Assembly (NCBI GenBank): GCA_965656935.1
Contig: CBFHMG010000001.1
Span: forward strand, 248,001-312,000
Origin: M30B80 sp965656935
GTDB lineage: Bacteria > Pseudomonadota > Alphaproteobacteria > Rhodobacterales > Rhodobacteraceae
Direction: 5' to 3'
DNA: 64,000 bases
The notes beneath the pieces were generated by a model that saw nothing but the letters and a program-made list of their open reading frames with translations, ran no database searches and was not told the DNA's origin. Position 1 is the first letter of the stretch; each line of letters opens with the position of its first letter. The position numbers and the translations under genes are program-made. Below are positions 16,060 through 26,091 of the stretch, one piece after another.

Positions 16060-18966
16060 TCAGTCGAGCTCGGCCAGTCGCGCGAGGGCGGATTTGATCT
16101 TGGCCTCTTCTTCCTCGCGGGCGGCGAGGTTTTCGCGGGCCTCGATCACGACCTCTTCAGGGGCGCTGGCAACAAATTTGGGGTTGTTGACCCGCCCTTT
16201 GAGACCACCGATTTCCTTGGCGAGTTTGCCCAAAACCTTTTCGAGGCGCGCCTTTTCTTCGGCGACATCGATCAGATCGGCGATCGGCAGGCAGAAGGTA
16301 CCGCCCTCGACCGCGACCGTAACCGCCCCTTTGGGAACCGCGTCGATTTTGGTGATCTCGGAGATGCGCGCGAGCCGCGTGATCATGGCTGCATTGCGAT
16401 CCCATGCTTGTTGGCCCTTTTCATCCAGCTCCAATTGTTGAAGCTGGATTTTGAGGCCAACGGCCACATGCATTTGGGCGCGAACCGACCGGATTTCCTC
16501 GATCAATCCGATCACCCAGAGCATTTCGCGCTCGGCCGTGTCATCGATCAGTTCCGCGCCATAGCTTGGCCAATCGGTTGTGACGAGCATGGAGGGACGC
16601 GTGGCGATCTCGCCCCAGAGTTCTTCCGTGATGAACGGCATTGTGGGGTGGAGAAGGATCAAACATTGGTCGATCACCCATGCCATTGTGGCGCGCGTTT
16701 CAGAGATCACGGCCTCATCGCCTGATGCGAAAAGGGGCTTGGCGAATTCGAGATACCAGTCACAAACCTTGCCCCAGACAAAGGCGTAAAGGCCGTTGGC
16801 CGCATCATTAAAACGATAGGCGGTCAAGGCCTCGTCATGGGCCAAGCGCGCCCGCGCTGTCTCGGTCACGATCCATTTATTGACGGTTTGGGTCACAGAT
16901 GCGGGGTCAAACCCGTCAACGGGTTTGCACTCGTTCATCTCGGCAAAGCGCGCGGCGTTCCAAAGCTTCGTGCCGAAATTGCGATAGCCAGCGATGCGAT
17001 CCTTGGAGAGTTTTAGATCACGCCCCATTGCCGCCATCGAGGTCAGCGTAAAGCGCAGCGCATCCGCGCCGAAATCATCGATAAGGTCGAGAGGGTCGAG
17101 CACATTGCCGATGGATTTCGACATTTTGCGGCCCTTCTCATCGCGGACCAGCGCATGGACATAGACATCGCGGAAGGGGATGTCATCGACCACGGCCAGC
17201 TGCATCATCATCATCCGTGCAACCCAGAAGAAGATGATGTCAAAGCCCGAAATCAGGACCGAGGTCGGGAAATAACGCTCCAGCTCGGGTGTCTCTTCAG
17301 GCCAGCCAAGTGTGCCAATCGGCCAAAGCCCCGATGAAAACCATGTATCAAGAACATCGGGGTCGCGGGTCAGCGCCTTGCCGCCCGCCATGGCCTGCGC
17401 CTCAGCCTCGGACGCCGCGCAATATTCCTTGCCATCCTCGTCATACCAAACAGGGATTTGATGCCCCCACCAGAGCTGGCGCGAGATTGTCCAAGGCTCG
17501 ATATTTTCCAGCCAATGGAAATACACCTTCCGATGCTGCTCGGGCAGAATATTGGTGCGCCCCGTGCGCACGGCGTCCAGCGCGGGCTCCACGATTTTCG
17601 CGGTATCGACAAACCACTGATCGGTCAGCATGGGCTCGATCACCACTTTGGAGCGGTCACCGAAAGGCTGGGTGATGGTTTTTTCCTCGACCAAAGGCAC
17701 CATGTCATCAGCACCTTCCGCATCAGCTTTCAAAGCGGCCTTGCCAAGGCGTGGGTCGGTGGCTTGCGTCGTGACGGCAAGGCCTTCCGCGGTGATCTCG
17801 GCGATCACGGCCTCACGCGCGGCGAAACGGTCAAGCCCGCGAAGATGGTCGGGAACGAGGTTCAGCTCATCCACTTCAATCTCGCTGAGGCGCCGCTCGC
17901 CTTTGGCCACGGTCTGGGCGATCTGCGCGACCTCGGCGTAAGGCGCACCATCGGCGCGCAGCTGCGCGCGGGTATCCATCAGGCGGTAGCAAGGAATGCC
18001 CGCCCGTTTGGCCACGCCATAATCGTTGAAATCATGCGCGCCGGTGATCTTCACGGCACCCGAGCCGAAATTGGCATCGGGGTATTCATCCGTGATGATG
18101 GGGATCAAGCGGCGATGCTCTTTCGGGCCGACAGGAATTTCGCACATCATGCCGATAATCGGCGCATAGCGCTCGTCATCAGGGTGCACGGCCACTGCGC
18201 CATCGCCAAGCATGGTCTCGGGGCGCGTTGTCGCGATGGAGATATAGTCACGCTCTTCTTCGAAGATCACGTTCCCGTCTTCATCTTTCTCCAAATACGA
18301 ATAGGTCGCCCCATTCGCCAGCGGATATTTGAAATGCCACATATGGCCCGTTTGGTCGATATTCTCGACTTCGAGATCCGAGATCGCGGTTTCAAAATGC
18401 GGGTCCCAATTGACGAGCCTTTTACCGCGATAGATGTAGCCTTTGTTATACATCTCCACGAAGACCTTGATGACGGCATCGTGGAAATTGCCCTCTTCGC
18501 CTTCGGGCGCTCCGGGGGCGCCCGACATGGTGAAGGCATTGCGCGACCAGTCGCAGGAGGCGCCAAGCCGCTTGAGCTGCTCAATGATCGTCCCACCGGA
18601 TTGCTTTTTCCAATCCCAAACCTTGTCGAGGAATTGCTCGCGGCCAAGCTCGCTGCGGGAGGGTTCGCCATTCTTGGCCAGTTCCCGCTCCACGACCATT
18701 TGCGTGGCGATGCCCGCATGGTCCTGACCCGGCTGCCAGAGCGTGTCAAAGCCGCGCATGCGGTGCCAGCGCACCAGCACATCTTGCAGCGTATTGTTGA
18801 AGGCATGGCCCACATGCAGCACGCCCGTCACATTGGGTGGCGGGATCATGATCGAGAATGTTTCCCCATTCGGGGTGGTATGCGCGCCAGCCTTGAAAGC
18901 GCCTGCTTCCTCCCATTTGCGGGAGATGCGGGCCTCGGCCTCGGTGGCGTTGAAGTTCTTTTCCAT
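16060..18966 (-). CDS. valS: Valyl-tRNA synthetase
   Basis: Class I synthetase charging tRNA-Val, 968 aa from ATG 18966 (MEKNFNATEAEARISRKWEE), chosen because AAGGCAGGA precedes it; the frame is open 13 codons further. Motifs: HVGH (GVLHVGHAFNNTLQD) as the HIGH equivalent, editing domain with ATTRPETMLGDGAVAVHPDDERY, anticodon-proximal WGHQIPVWY, KMSKS (GRKMSKSIGNVLDPLD), and a C-terminal coiled-coil arm (about residues 905-968, ADLIDVAEEKARLEKVLGKLAKEI onwards) that contacts tRNA. Followed by its own terminator. Divergent from the CoxL-like gene. Confidence 0.98.
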   Translation of the reverse strand: MEKNFNATEAEARISRKWEEAGAFKAGAHTTPNGETFSIMIPPPNVTGVLHVGHAFNNTLQDVLVRWHRMRGFDTLWQPGQDHAGIATQMVVERELAKNGEPSRSELGREQFLDKVWDWKKQSGGTIIEQLKRLGASCDWSRNAFTMSGAPGAPEGEEGNFHDAVIKVFVEMYNKGYIYRGKRLVNWDPHFETAISDLEVENIDQTGHMWHFKYPLANGATYSYLEKDEDGNVIFEEERDYISIATTRPETMLGDGAVAVHPDDERYAPIIGMMCEIPVGPKEHRRLIPIITDEYPDANFGSGAVKITGAHDFNDYGVAKRAGIPCYRLMDTRAQLRADGAPYAEVAQIAQTVAKGERRLSEIEVDELNLVPDHLRGLDRFAAREAVIAEITAEGLAVTTQATDPRLGKAALKADAEGADDMVPLVEEKTITQPFGDRSKVVIEPMLTDQWFVDTAKIVEPALDAVRTGRTNILPEQHRKVYFHWLENIEPWTISRQLWWGHQIPVWYDEDGKEYCAASEAEAQAMAGGKALTRDPDVLDTWFSSGLWPIGTLGWPEETPELERYFPTSVLISGFDIIFFWVARMMMMQLAVVDDIPFRDVYVHALVRDEKGRKMSKSIGNVLDPLDLIDDFGADALRFTLTSMAAMGRDLKLSKDRIAGYRNFGTKLWNAARFAEMNECKPVDGFDPASVTQTVNKWIVTETARARLAHDEALTAYRFNDAANGLYAFVWGKVCDWYLEFAKPLFASGDEAVISETRATMAWVIDQCLILLHPTMPFITEELWGEIATRPSMLVTTDWPSYGAELIDDTAEREMLWVIGLIEEIRSVRAQMHVAVGLKIQLQQLELDEKGQQAWDRNAAMITRLARISEITKIDAVPKGAVTVAVEGGTFCLPIADLIDVAEEKARLEKVLGKLAKEIGGLKGRVNNPKFVASAPEEVVIEARENLAAREEEEAKIKSALARLAELD

Positions 18967-19237
18967 GGGTCCTGCCTTCGGGTGGTCCTCAGAGTTTGAG
19001 ATCATCTAGCGAATGGGGGCGGCAAGGCCAAGGGGTGTGGTGGCGGCACATGCATTTGAGGGGCGGATTGGCGTCGAATTCAGCGCGCTGGTGTAAGAAA
19101 AAGCCGCTGCGCGGGGCTTGGCGCAGAAATATTGCGATTTGGGCGGAGACGCGGCGTTCTGTGTCGGTCTGAGGACTGGACAGTTGCGCCGCCGCCGCTA
19201 GTGTCCCAATCACAGCATAACGGGCGAGGATCTAGTC

Positions 19238-21535
19238 ATGAGCAAATTCGGAACGAGCCAATCGGTCAAGCGCCTTGAAGACTCGCGCCTTGTGACGGGG
19301 CATGGCCGTTATGTCGATGATATCACCCCTGATGGCGCGCTGCATGGCTATGTGTTCCGCAGCCCTGTGGCCCATGGCATGATCACCACCCTTGATGTGT
19401 CGCAGGCCCGCGCAGCGCCCGGTGTGCATGCCGTTTATACAGCCGCTGATCTGGATGCGGCGGGCGTGGCCAATAAGATGAAATTCTCCACAGTGAAAAA
19501 TCGTGACGGCTCCATGGGGGCCGCCCCCCAACGCCCCATCCTTGTGACAGATCGGGTGCGGTTCGTGGGCGATACGATTGCCTTTATCGTCGCTGATACG
19601 GTCGCCCAAGCCAAAGATGCGGCCGAGTTGATCGAGTTTGATTTCGACGAATTGCCAAGCAAGACAGATGTGGCGGCAGGCGGGCAGGTGGTGCATGAAG
19701 AAGCGCCTGACAATGTGGCTTATGATTTCGAGCTTGGCGATGATGATGCCGTGCAAGAGGCGCTGGCCACAGCCAAGCATCGGATCAAACTGACGATTGA
19801 TGATAACCGTGTGATTGTGAACAGCATCGAGCCGCGCGGCTGCTTTGCCGAAATGGTCGGTGAGCGGGTGCATATCTCGGTCAATGGCCAAGGCGTTTGG
19901 GGCACCAAAACGGACCTGTCGAAATTCTTTGGCGTCGATCCCGAGATGATCCATGTCACCACGCCCGATGTGGGCGGTGGTTTTGGCATGAAGGGCATGG
20001 GCTACCCTGAGCATTTCCTCGTGTGCTTCGCCGCAAAACAGCTTGGCCACCCCGTGCGCTGGATGGCTGAGCGGACCGAGTCGATGCTGTCCGATAATGC
20101 AGGGCGTGATCTGGTCACCACCACCGAGATGGGCTTTGACGAGGATCACCGCCTTGTCGCCTATCGCTGCGAAAGCTGGTCCAATATGGGGGCCTATAAC
20201 TCGCAATTCGGGCAGGCGATTCAATCCAGCCTGTTTTCGCGCGTGTTGGCGGGCACCTATGACATCCAGAACACCTATTTCCGCAACCACGGCATCTATA
20301 CCAACACCACTCAGGTGGATGCCTATCGCGGCGCTGGCCGCCCTGAGGCGATCTTCTGCCTTGAACGCACGATTGATTTTGCCGCGCGCGAGATGGGTGT
20401 CGACCCGCTTGATCTGCGCCGCAAGAATTTCATTAAGCCCGAGCAGTTCCCCTATAAGACCGCCACGGGCGAGCTTTATGATGTGGGCGATTTCCACCGT
20501 CTGATCGACAGCGCCGAAAGCAAGGCCGATATGAAAGGCTTCGACAAGCGCCGTGCGGCTTCTGAGGCTGCGGGTAAATTGCGCGGGCTGGGGGTGTGTT
20601 ACTACATCGAGTCGATCCTTGGTGACCCCGAGGAAACCGCCGCAATTGAGATCACCCAGACAGGCGCCAAGGTCTATGTCGGCACGCAGTCAAACGGTCA
20701 GGGCCATGAAACGGTTTATGCGCAATTGCTGCATGACCAGACGGGTCTTCCGCTGGACAGCATCGAGATTATTCAGGGCGATAGCGACCTGATCGCGACG
20801 GGTGGTGGCACGGGCGGCTCCCGCTCGGTTACCGTTCAGGGCATGGCGATGCGCGAGACGGCTGATGTATTGATGGCAGGCCTGACGGAGTTCATGGCGG
20901 ATCATCTCGATAATGCAGATGTAAATTTTGATGTGGAAGAGGGCGTGTTCCGCGCACCAGGTTCCAATGTGGTGATCACCTTGCTGGAGGCAGCTGAGGC
21001 CGCGCGCGCGTCGGGCAAGGCCGAGCTGACCAAAGCCACCAAGCGGATCAAACTGCCAGGCCGCTCTTATCCCAATGGTTGTCATGTCGCCGAGATCGAG
21101 ATTGATCGCGACACGGGCCAGACGGCGGTTGTCAGCTACACGGTTGTTGATGATTTCGGCAATCTGATGAACCCGATGCTGGCCGAGGGCCAAGTGCATG
21201 GCGGTGTCGCCCAAGGGATCGGGCAGGCCATTACCGAGCACACGGTCTATGACAGCGATGGCCAGCTTCTGACGGCGACCTTCATGGATTACGGCATGCC
21301 GCGTGCGGATGATGTGCCCTTTGTGGCCTTCTATACCGAGCCTGTGCCATCGGTGCATAACCCGCTTGGCATGAAGGGCTGCGGCGAGGCAGGCACGGTT
21401 GGCGCTTTGGCGGCTGTGGCCAATGCGGTGCAGGATGCGCTCTGGCCTTACGGGTTGCGTCAGGTGGATATGCCCTTCACACCATCGCGGATGTGGGAGC
21501 TTCTCAATCAAGGTAAGGCGGTTGCTGCGGAATAG
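19238..21535 (+). CDS. Form II CoxL-like molybdenum hydroxylase large subunit (orphan)
   Basis: 765 aa member of the xanthine dehydrogenase/CO dehydrogenase large-subunit family, which binds molybdopterin cytosine dinucleotide. Residues 362-368 read AYRGAGR, the form II signature; true CO dehydrogenases (form I) have AYRCSFR. The catalytic glutamate is in KGCGEAGT (Glu717). Other cofactor contacts are GGGFGMKG and GTGGSRS. Start ATG 19238 follows GGCGAGGA. The FAD (medium) and 2Fe-2S (small) subunits normally encoded beside it are not in the window. The substrate is unknown; CO oxidation should not be assumed. Its last codons overlap the start of the DUF2235 gene. Confidence 0.87.
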   Translation: MSKFGTSQSVKRLEDSRLVTGHGRYVDDITPDGALHGYVFRSPVAHGMITTLDVSQARAAPGVHAVYTAADLDAAGVANKMKFSTVKNRDGSMGAAPQRPILVTDRVRFVGDTIAFIVADTVAQAKDAAELIEFDFDELPSKTDVAAGGQVVHEEAPDNVAYDFELGDDDAVQEALATAKHRIKLTIDDNRVIVNSIEPRGCFAEMVGERVHISVNGQGVWGTKTDLSKFFGVDPEMIHVTTPDVGGGFGMKGMGYPEHFLVCFAAKQLGHPVRWMAERTESMLSDNAGRDLVTTTEMGFDEDHRLVAYRCESWSNMGAYNSQFGQAIQSSLFSRVLAGTYDIQNTYFRNHGIYTNTTQVDAYRGAGRPEAIFCLERTIDFAAREMGVDPLDLRRKNFIKPEQFPYKTATGELYDVGDFHRLIDSAESKADMKGFDKRRAASEAAGKLRGLGVCYYIESILGDPEETAAIEITQTGAKVYVGTQSNGQGHETVYAQLLHDQTGLPLDSIEIIQGDSDLIATGGGTGGSRSVTVQGMAMRETADVLMAGLTEFMADHLDNADVNFDVEEGVFRAPGSNVVITLLEAAEAARASGKAELTKATKRIKLPGRSYPNGCHVAEIEIDRDTGQTAVVSYTVVDDFGNLMNPMLAEGQVHGGVAQGIGQAITEHTVYDSDGQLLTATFMDYGMPRADDVPFVAFYTEPVPSVHNPLGMKGCGEAGTVGALAAVANAVQDALWPYGLRQVDMPFTPSRMWELLNQGKAVAAE

Positions 21536-22577
21536 CGCTCTTTGGAAACGCCTTCGCGGATTTCGAAACCCGCCGCCACCTGAACCGGCGGGCCAAAATC
21601 CGCGTGTGCTTGTCGTCTTGATGGACGGGACCCTATCCTCCCTCAAAAGGGGGGAGAAAACCAATATTGGTCGCACCTATAGTCTGCTTAGCCAACCAGG
21701 TGCAGTGCCTGATCTGGCGCTTCATTATGAGCCAGGTATCCAATGGCGCGGGTTGCGCCATGCGCATGAGGTGATTGCAGGCGTCGGTATCAACCACCAG
21801 ATCAAACGCGGCTATGGCTTCTTGGCCAAGAACTACAGGCCTGGTGATAAGATCATTCTTATGGGCTATTCACGCGGGGCTTATGCCGTGCGCTCGCTGG
21901 CAGGCCTTATTGACCGCATGGGCTTGCTGCGGGCAGATGAGCTGAATGACCGATCGCTTGAGCGGGTCTATTTCCACTACCGCAGTGATCCTGACACCGA
22001 GGCCGCGCAGGATTTCAAGGCCGCAAGGTGCCATGCGGAAATCCATATCGATTTTCTGGGGGTCTATGACACTGTGCGCGCCTTGGGAATTCGTTGGCCT
22101 GGCTTGTGGCGTTTCCTTCCGGTGCCCCATCCCTATCACAATCACAAACTGGGGGCTTGCACGCGCGTGGGGCGTCAGGCGCTGGCGATAAACGAGTCGC
22201 GCAACCTTTATCAGCCTGTCATTTGGGAAACGGATGCCACACTGGCCAATGACGTGGTTCAGATGTGGTTTCGCGGGCGGCATGGCGATATCGGCGGGCA
22301 ACTCAGCGGCTTTCACGCGGCCCGTCCCTTGTCGAATATTCCGCTTGTCTGGATGTTGGAGGAAGCCGAGAAACAAGGGCTGAAACTGCCGCATCACTGG
22401 CAAATGCGTTTTGTGACCGATCCCGATGCGCCCTCGACAGGCAGGTTTCATGGCTATGCCAAATATTTTCTGATCCGCCGCCGCAGAACCATTGGCGCAG
22501 ACCCGTCCGAGCGTTTGCACCCATCGGCTCGGGATGCGGCGCGGGCAGCGGGTATTGATGTGCCTGTTGCGGCCTAG
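21522..22577 (+). CDS. DUF2235 alpha/beta-hydrolase-like protein
   Basis: About 351 aa. The nucleophile elbow GYSRGAYAVRSLAGLIDR (GxSxG with the conserved AxRxxAG continuation) and the upstream strand VLVVLMDGTLSSL identify DUF2235, the family that includes Tle1-type phospholipase effectors. FLGVYDTVRALG holds the probable catalytic Asp, and QMWFRGRHGDIGG the probable catalytic His (H-x-D-x-G-G). No T6SS genes or PAAR domain are near. The start is uncertain: TTG 21522 with AAGGTAAGG just upstream would overlap the coxL-like 3' end by 14 bases; the frame is open to ATG 21399, whose translation is unlike the family. Overlaps hrpB by four bases, convergently. Confidence 0.78.
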   Translation: MLRNSALWKRLRGFRNPPPPEPAGQNPRVLVVLMDGTLSSLKRGEKTNIGRTYSLLSQPGAVPDLALHYEPGIQWRGLRHAHEVIAGVGINHQIKRGYGFLAKNYRPGDKIILMGYSRGAYAVRSLAGLIDRMGLLRADELNDRSLERVYFHYRSDPDTEAAQDFKAARCHAEIHIDFLGVYDTVRALGIRWPGLWRFLPVPHPYHNHKLGACTRVGRQALAINESRNLYQPVIWETDATLANDVVQMWFRGRHGDIGGQLSGFHAARPLSNIPLVWMLEEAEKQGLKLPHHWQMRFVTDPDAPSTGRFHGYAKYFLIRRRRTIGADPSERLHPSARDAARAAGIDVPVAA

Positions 22578-24982
22578 CTCCCGCGGGGTTTGGCGCGCAG
22601 GGTCGGGTCGGCCTCACGTGGGTTTTCGGGCCAAGGATGGCGCGGATAGCGCGCGCGCATATCCTTTCGAACATCGGCATAAGACCCGTCCCAAAAGCCT
22701 GGCAGATCATTGGTCACTTGAATGGGCCGTTGCGCAGGCGAGAGCAGCGTGACTTTGAGGGGTAAACGCTCAAGCCCGATAAGGGGATGCTGGGTTGTGC
22801 CGAAGACTTCTTGTAGACGAACCTGAACTTCAGGCTGGTCGCCTGAATAATCAATCGCCGCACCGCGCCCCAAGGGCGTGGTCCAGCGCGCGGGCGCAAG
22901 GCGGTCCAATTCGGCCTGCTTGTCCCAGCCCAGATAGGCCGTCAGCGCATCGGTTGGATCAAAACGCGCCAAATCCGCGGCGCTGCGTTTGCCCGAGAGA
23001 TAGGGCAGGGCCCAGTCCTCCAGCCCGTCCAGAAGGGCCGCATCGCTGACATCCATCAGGCCTGAGAAACTGATCCTTGCTCGCAGCAGCTTTGCGGCTT
23101 TCGACCAATCAAGCACCTGCAAACCCAGATCACGAATGCCCGCAAGCAGGGCCCGCGCCACGGCATCGGGGTCGGCGTCTTTCCACAGCCTGTCCTCCAG
23201 CACCAAAGCGCCAAAGCATTCCTGCCTGCGTGTCACCACCTTGCGCTCGCGCTTGGACCAGTCGCAGATATCCCGCCATTCAATCTGATCGGCAAAGAGG
23301 TCGCGCATCTCGCCCTCGGATAGGGCAATGGCTTGGCGAATGCGCGCCTCGCGCGGGTTGCCATCAAGGTCGCTGGCCACGATCAAACGCTGCCCCGCAA
23401 GACCATCGCCATCAGGCATCACCGCCCCTTTGCCGCCCGATAACACATAGCGCGGTGCATCTCCCTTGCGGCGCAAACCGATCCTGTCGGGATAGGCGAG
23501 GGCGGCTTGCGCGGCAGGGCTGCGCGGTGCGCCGCTCTCGAATTTGGCGAGGCGTTTGGCCTCTTGGCGGATGCGCGCAATCACGCCGCGCTCTGCGTTG
23601 AATTTCTCGGGCGTCTCGATGGCGCGCAGGCGCAGGGTTAGATCGGTGCCGCGCCCGCGCAGTGGATCACGCTCGGCCATAAGGGCAGCCAGCCGCGCCG
23701 CGCCCTTACCGCCGTTCGCCAGCATATGCGCCAGCCTCGGGTGCAGCGGCATTTTTGCCAAGGCGCGGCCATGCTCGGAAATGCGGGCTTGCGCGTCCAA
23801 GGCCCCCAAACCGCGCAGAAGCGCGCGCGCCTCGGCCAATGCGCCTTCAGGTGGCGGGGTCAGGAAGGCCAAGCCCTCATCCGAGCCCCAAAGGGCCAGT
23901 TCCAGTGCGAGGGATGCCAGATCAGCGGCCTCGATCTCGGCGGGAGGGAAGGCGGGCAAGGCCCCTTCAGCGCCTTTGGTCCAATTGCGATAGCAGATAC
24001 CTTCGGCCACGCGGCCCGCACGGCCACGGCGTTGCGCAGCCTCGGCGCGGCTGACGGGGTCTGTGATCAGCCGTGTCATGCCTGAGCCTGCATCAAACCG
24101 CGCGCGTCTTGCGCGGCCTCCATCAACCACGACACGGATATCTTCGATGGTCAGCGAGGTCTCGGCGATTGAGGTGGCAAGCACCAGCTTGCGCCCTGTC
24201 TCGGTGGGTTTGATCGCTGCGCGCTGATCCTTGAGCGGCATCGCGCCAAAGAGGGTATGAAGCTGCACAGTTGCGGGCAGGCGCAGATGCGCGGCCACGC
24301 GCCTGATCTCGCCCTCACCGAGAAGGAAGGCGAGGATGCCGCCTTTGGTCTCGGCCATGGCCTGTTCTATCAGGCGCGCCATGGTGATCTCGAAGCGTTC
24401 CTCACGCGGGGGCGGGGCCTCGCGCCAGCGGGTCTCGACCTCGAAGGCGCGCCCTTCTGAGGTAATTAGCGGCGCATCCTCAAGCATTGCGGCAACTGGG
24501 CCTGCATCCAGCGTAGCCGACATCACCACAAGGATCAGATCATCCCTGAGCGCGCTGCGCACTTCCCAAGCCAAGGCCAATCCCAGATCGGCATTGAGCG
24601 AGCGTTCATGGAATTCGTCAAAGATCACCGCACCAATACCGGGCAGATCGGGGTTGTCTTGCAACATTCGGGTCAGGATACCCTCGGTCACAACCTCGAT
24701 CCGCGTGGCCTTGGACACGGCATGCTCACCACGCACACGAAAACCGACAGTCTGGCCAACCTCCTCGCCCAAGGTTTGGGCCATGCGTTCGGCGGCAGCC
24801 CGCGCGGCAAGGCGGCGCGGCTCTAGCATGATGATCTTGCCTTGTGTCAGCCCCGCCTCCAGCATCGCCAAGGGCACACGCGTGGTTTTGCCCGCCCCGG
24901 GTGGGGCTTGCAAAACGGCACGGCCATGATGGGCAAGCGCCTCGGTCAGGCTGGGAAGGATATCGTCGATCGGCAGGATCAT
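22574..24982 (-). CDS. hrpB: ATP-dependent helicase HrpB
   Basis: DEAH-box helicase of unknown physiological role, 802 aa, the usual length. Walker A is QAPPGAGKTTRVP (residues about 25-37), motif Ia LEPRRLAARAAAERMA, Walker B/DEAH-like is DEFHERS, motif III SATLD, motif V ATSIAETSLTIEDI, and motif VI QRRGRAGR. The C-terminal HrpB-specific domain ends with RPIQVTNDLPGFWDGSYADVRKDMRARYPRHPWPEN, a signature of the family. Divergent from meaB. Confidence 0.96.
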   Translation of the reverse strand: MILPIDDILPSLTEALAHHGRAVLQAPPGAGKTTRVPLAMLEAGLTQGKIIMLEPRRLAARAAAERMAQTLGEEVGQTVGFRVRGEHAVSKATRIEVVTEGILTRMLQDNPDLPGIGAVIFDEFHERSLNADLGLALAWEVRSALRDDLILVVMSATLDAGPVAAMLEDAPLITSEGRAFEVETRWREAPPPREERFEITMARLIEQAMAETKGGILAFLLGEGEIRRVAAHLRLPATVQLHTLFGAMPLKDQRAAIKPTETGRKLVLATSIAETSLTIEDIRVVVDGGRARRARFDAGSGMTRLITDPVSRAEAAQRRGRAGRVAEGICYRNWTKGAEGALPAFPPAEIEAADLASLALELALWGSDEGLAFLTPPPEGALAEARALLRGLGALDAQARISEHGRALAKMPLHPRLAHMLANGGKGAARLAALMAERDPLRGRGTDLTLRLRAIETPEKFNAERGVIARIRQEAKRLAKFESGAPRSPAAQAALAYPDRIGLRRKGDAPRYVLSGGKGAVMPDGDGLAGQRLIVASDLDGNPREARIRQAIALSEGEMRDLFADQIEWRDICDWSKRERKVVTRRQECFGALVLEDRLWKDADPDAVARALLAGIRDLGLQVLDWSKAAKLLRARISFSGLMDVSDAALLDGLEDWALPYLSGKRSAADLARFDPTDALTAYLGWDKQAELDRLAPARWTTPLGRGAAIDYSGDQPEVQVRLQEVFGTTQHPLIGLERLPLKVTLLSPAQRPIQVTNDLPGFWDGSYADVRKDMRARYPRHPWPENPREADPTLRAKPRGS

Positions 24983-25078
24983 CGGGCTGGAGAGAACCTT
25001 TTAATATATCGCAGGGCTGGACGCCTTGCGGGGGAACAGGCAGAAAAGCGTCTCTAGGGTCAAGGAAATTCAAACAAG

Positions 25079-26068
25079 ATGAACCGCCGCGACATTCCCG
25101 ATGATATAGCCGAGCGCATTCTTGCAGGCGAGCGTCGTGCCTTGGCGCGTGCCGTGACGCTGGTGGAAAGCACGCGCGCCGAGGATCGGGCGCAGGCCAC
25201 CGATTTGCTTGAGCGGCTTCGCGGCCATGGACGACAGGCTTTGCGCATTGGTCTTTCGGGCACGCCGGGCGTTGGCAAATCCACCTTTATCGAGGCCTTC
25301 GGGATGATGCTGACCGCCCAAGGCTTGAAGGTTGCGGTTCTGGCGGTTGATCCAAGCTCGACCCGTTCGGGCGGCTCGATCCTTGGGGATAAAACGCGGA
25401 TGGATCATCTGAGCCGCGAGAAAAACGCCTTTATCCGTCCCTCGCCCTCGCTGTCGCATTTGGGTGGTGTGTCGCGCCGCACGCGTGAGGCTGTGGCGCT
25501 ATGCGAGGCGGCAGGCTTTGACGTGGTGCTGATCGAAACCGTAGGGGTGGGCCAATCCGAGACGATGGTGGCCGAGATGTGCGACCTCTTTGTTTTGCTG
25601 CTGGCTCCTGCTGGTGGCGATGAGTTGCAAGGCGTCAAACGTGGCATCATGGAGATGGCGGATTTGATCTTGGTGAATAAGGCCGATGGCGATCTGAAAG
25701 CGGCGGCCACCCGCACCACCGCTGATTATGCAGGCGCGCTGCGGCTTTTGCGCAAACGCCCTCAAGACCCTGAAGGCTTTCCCAAGGCGCTGCCCGTCTC
25801 GGCGATGGAAGGCGATGGCTTGCCTGAGGCTTGGGCGCAGATGCAAGAGCTTGGCGGCTGGCGCAAGGATACAGGGCTTTGGGATACGCGCCGTGCCGAA
25901 CAGGCGGCCCATTGGTTCGAGCAAGAGGTGCGCGAGGGCCTTTTGGCGCGGTTGCGCAGTGACGCGGGCGTGAAGGAGGCGATGGCCGCGATGTCGGATC
26001 AGGTGGCCCAAGGCGCGCTGACCCCTGATATGGCAGCCGCTCAAATGCTGGCGCAACTCAAGGGTTAA
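25079..26068 (+). CDS. meaB: Methylmalonyl-CoA mutase-associated GTPase MeaB
   Basis: G3E-family GTPase that guards cobalamin loading and reactivation of methylmalonyl-CoA mutase. 329 aa. P-loop GTPGVGKST at about residues 61-69, switch region VDPSSTRSGGSILGDKTRM, Walker B-like ETVGVGQSE, and the guanine-specificity motif NKAD. The mutase genes themselves are not in this window. Start ATG 25079 is preceded by a purine-rich AAGGAA about 10 bases away. Convergent with hlyU. Confidence 0.95.
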   Translation: MNRRDIPDDIAERILAGERRALARAVTLVESTRAEDRAQATDLLERLRGHGRQALRIGLSGTPGVGKSTFIEAFGMMLTAQGLKVAVLAVDPSSTRSGGSILGDKTRMDHLSREKNAFIRPSPSLSHLGGVSRRTREAVALCEAAGFDVVLIETVGVGQSETMVAEMCDLFVLLLAPAGGDELQGVKRGIMEMADLILVNKADGDLKAAATRTTADYAGALRLLRKRPQDPEGFPKALPVSAMEGDGLPEAWAQMQELGGWRKDTGLWDTRRAEQAAHWFEQEVREGLLARLRSDAGVKEAMAAMSDQVAQGALTPDMAAAQMLAQLKG

Positions 26069-26091
26069 CGCGTGCCTGAAGGCGAGACGTT

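Noticed and set aside
17458..18999. 513-codon plus-strand open frame opposite valS
   Set aside because: Antisense shadow of a gene with clear family motifs; the product has no recognisable domain and low-complexity runs typical of high-GC shadows.
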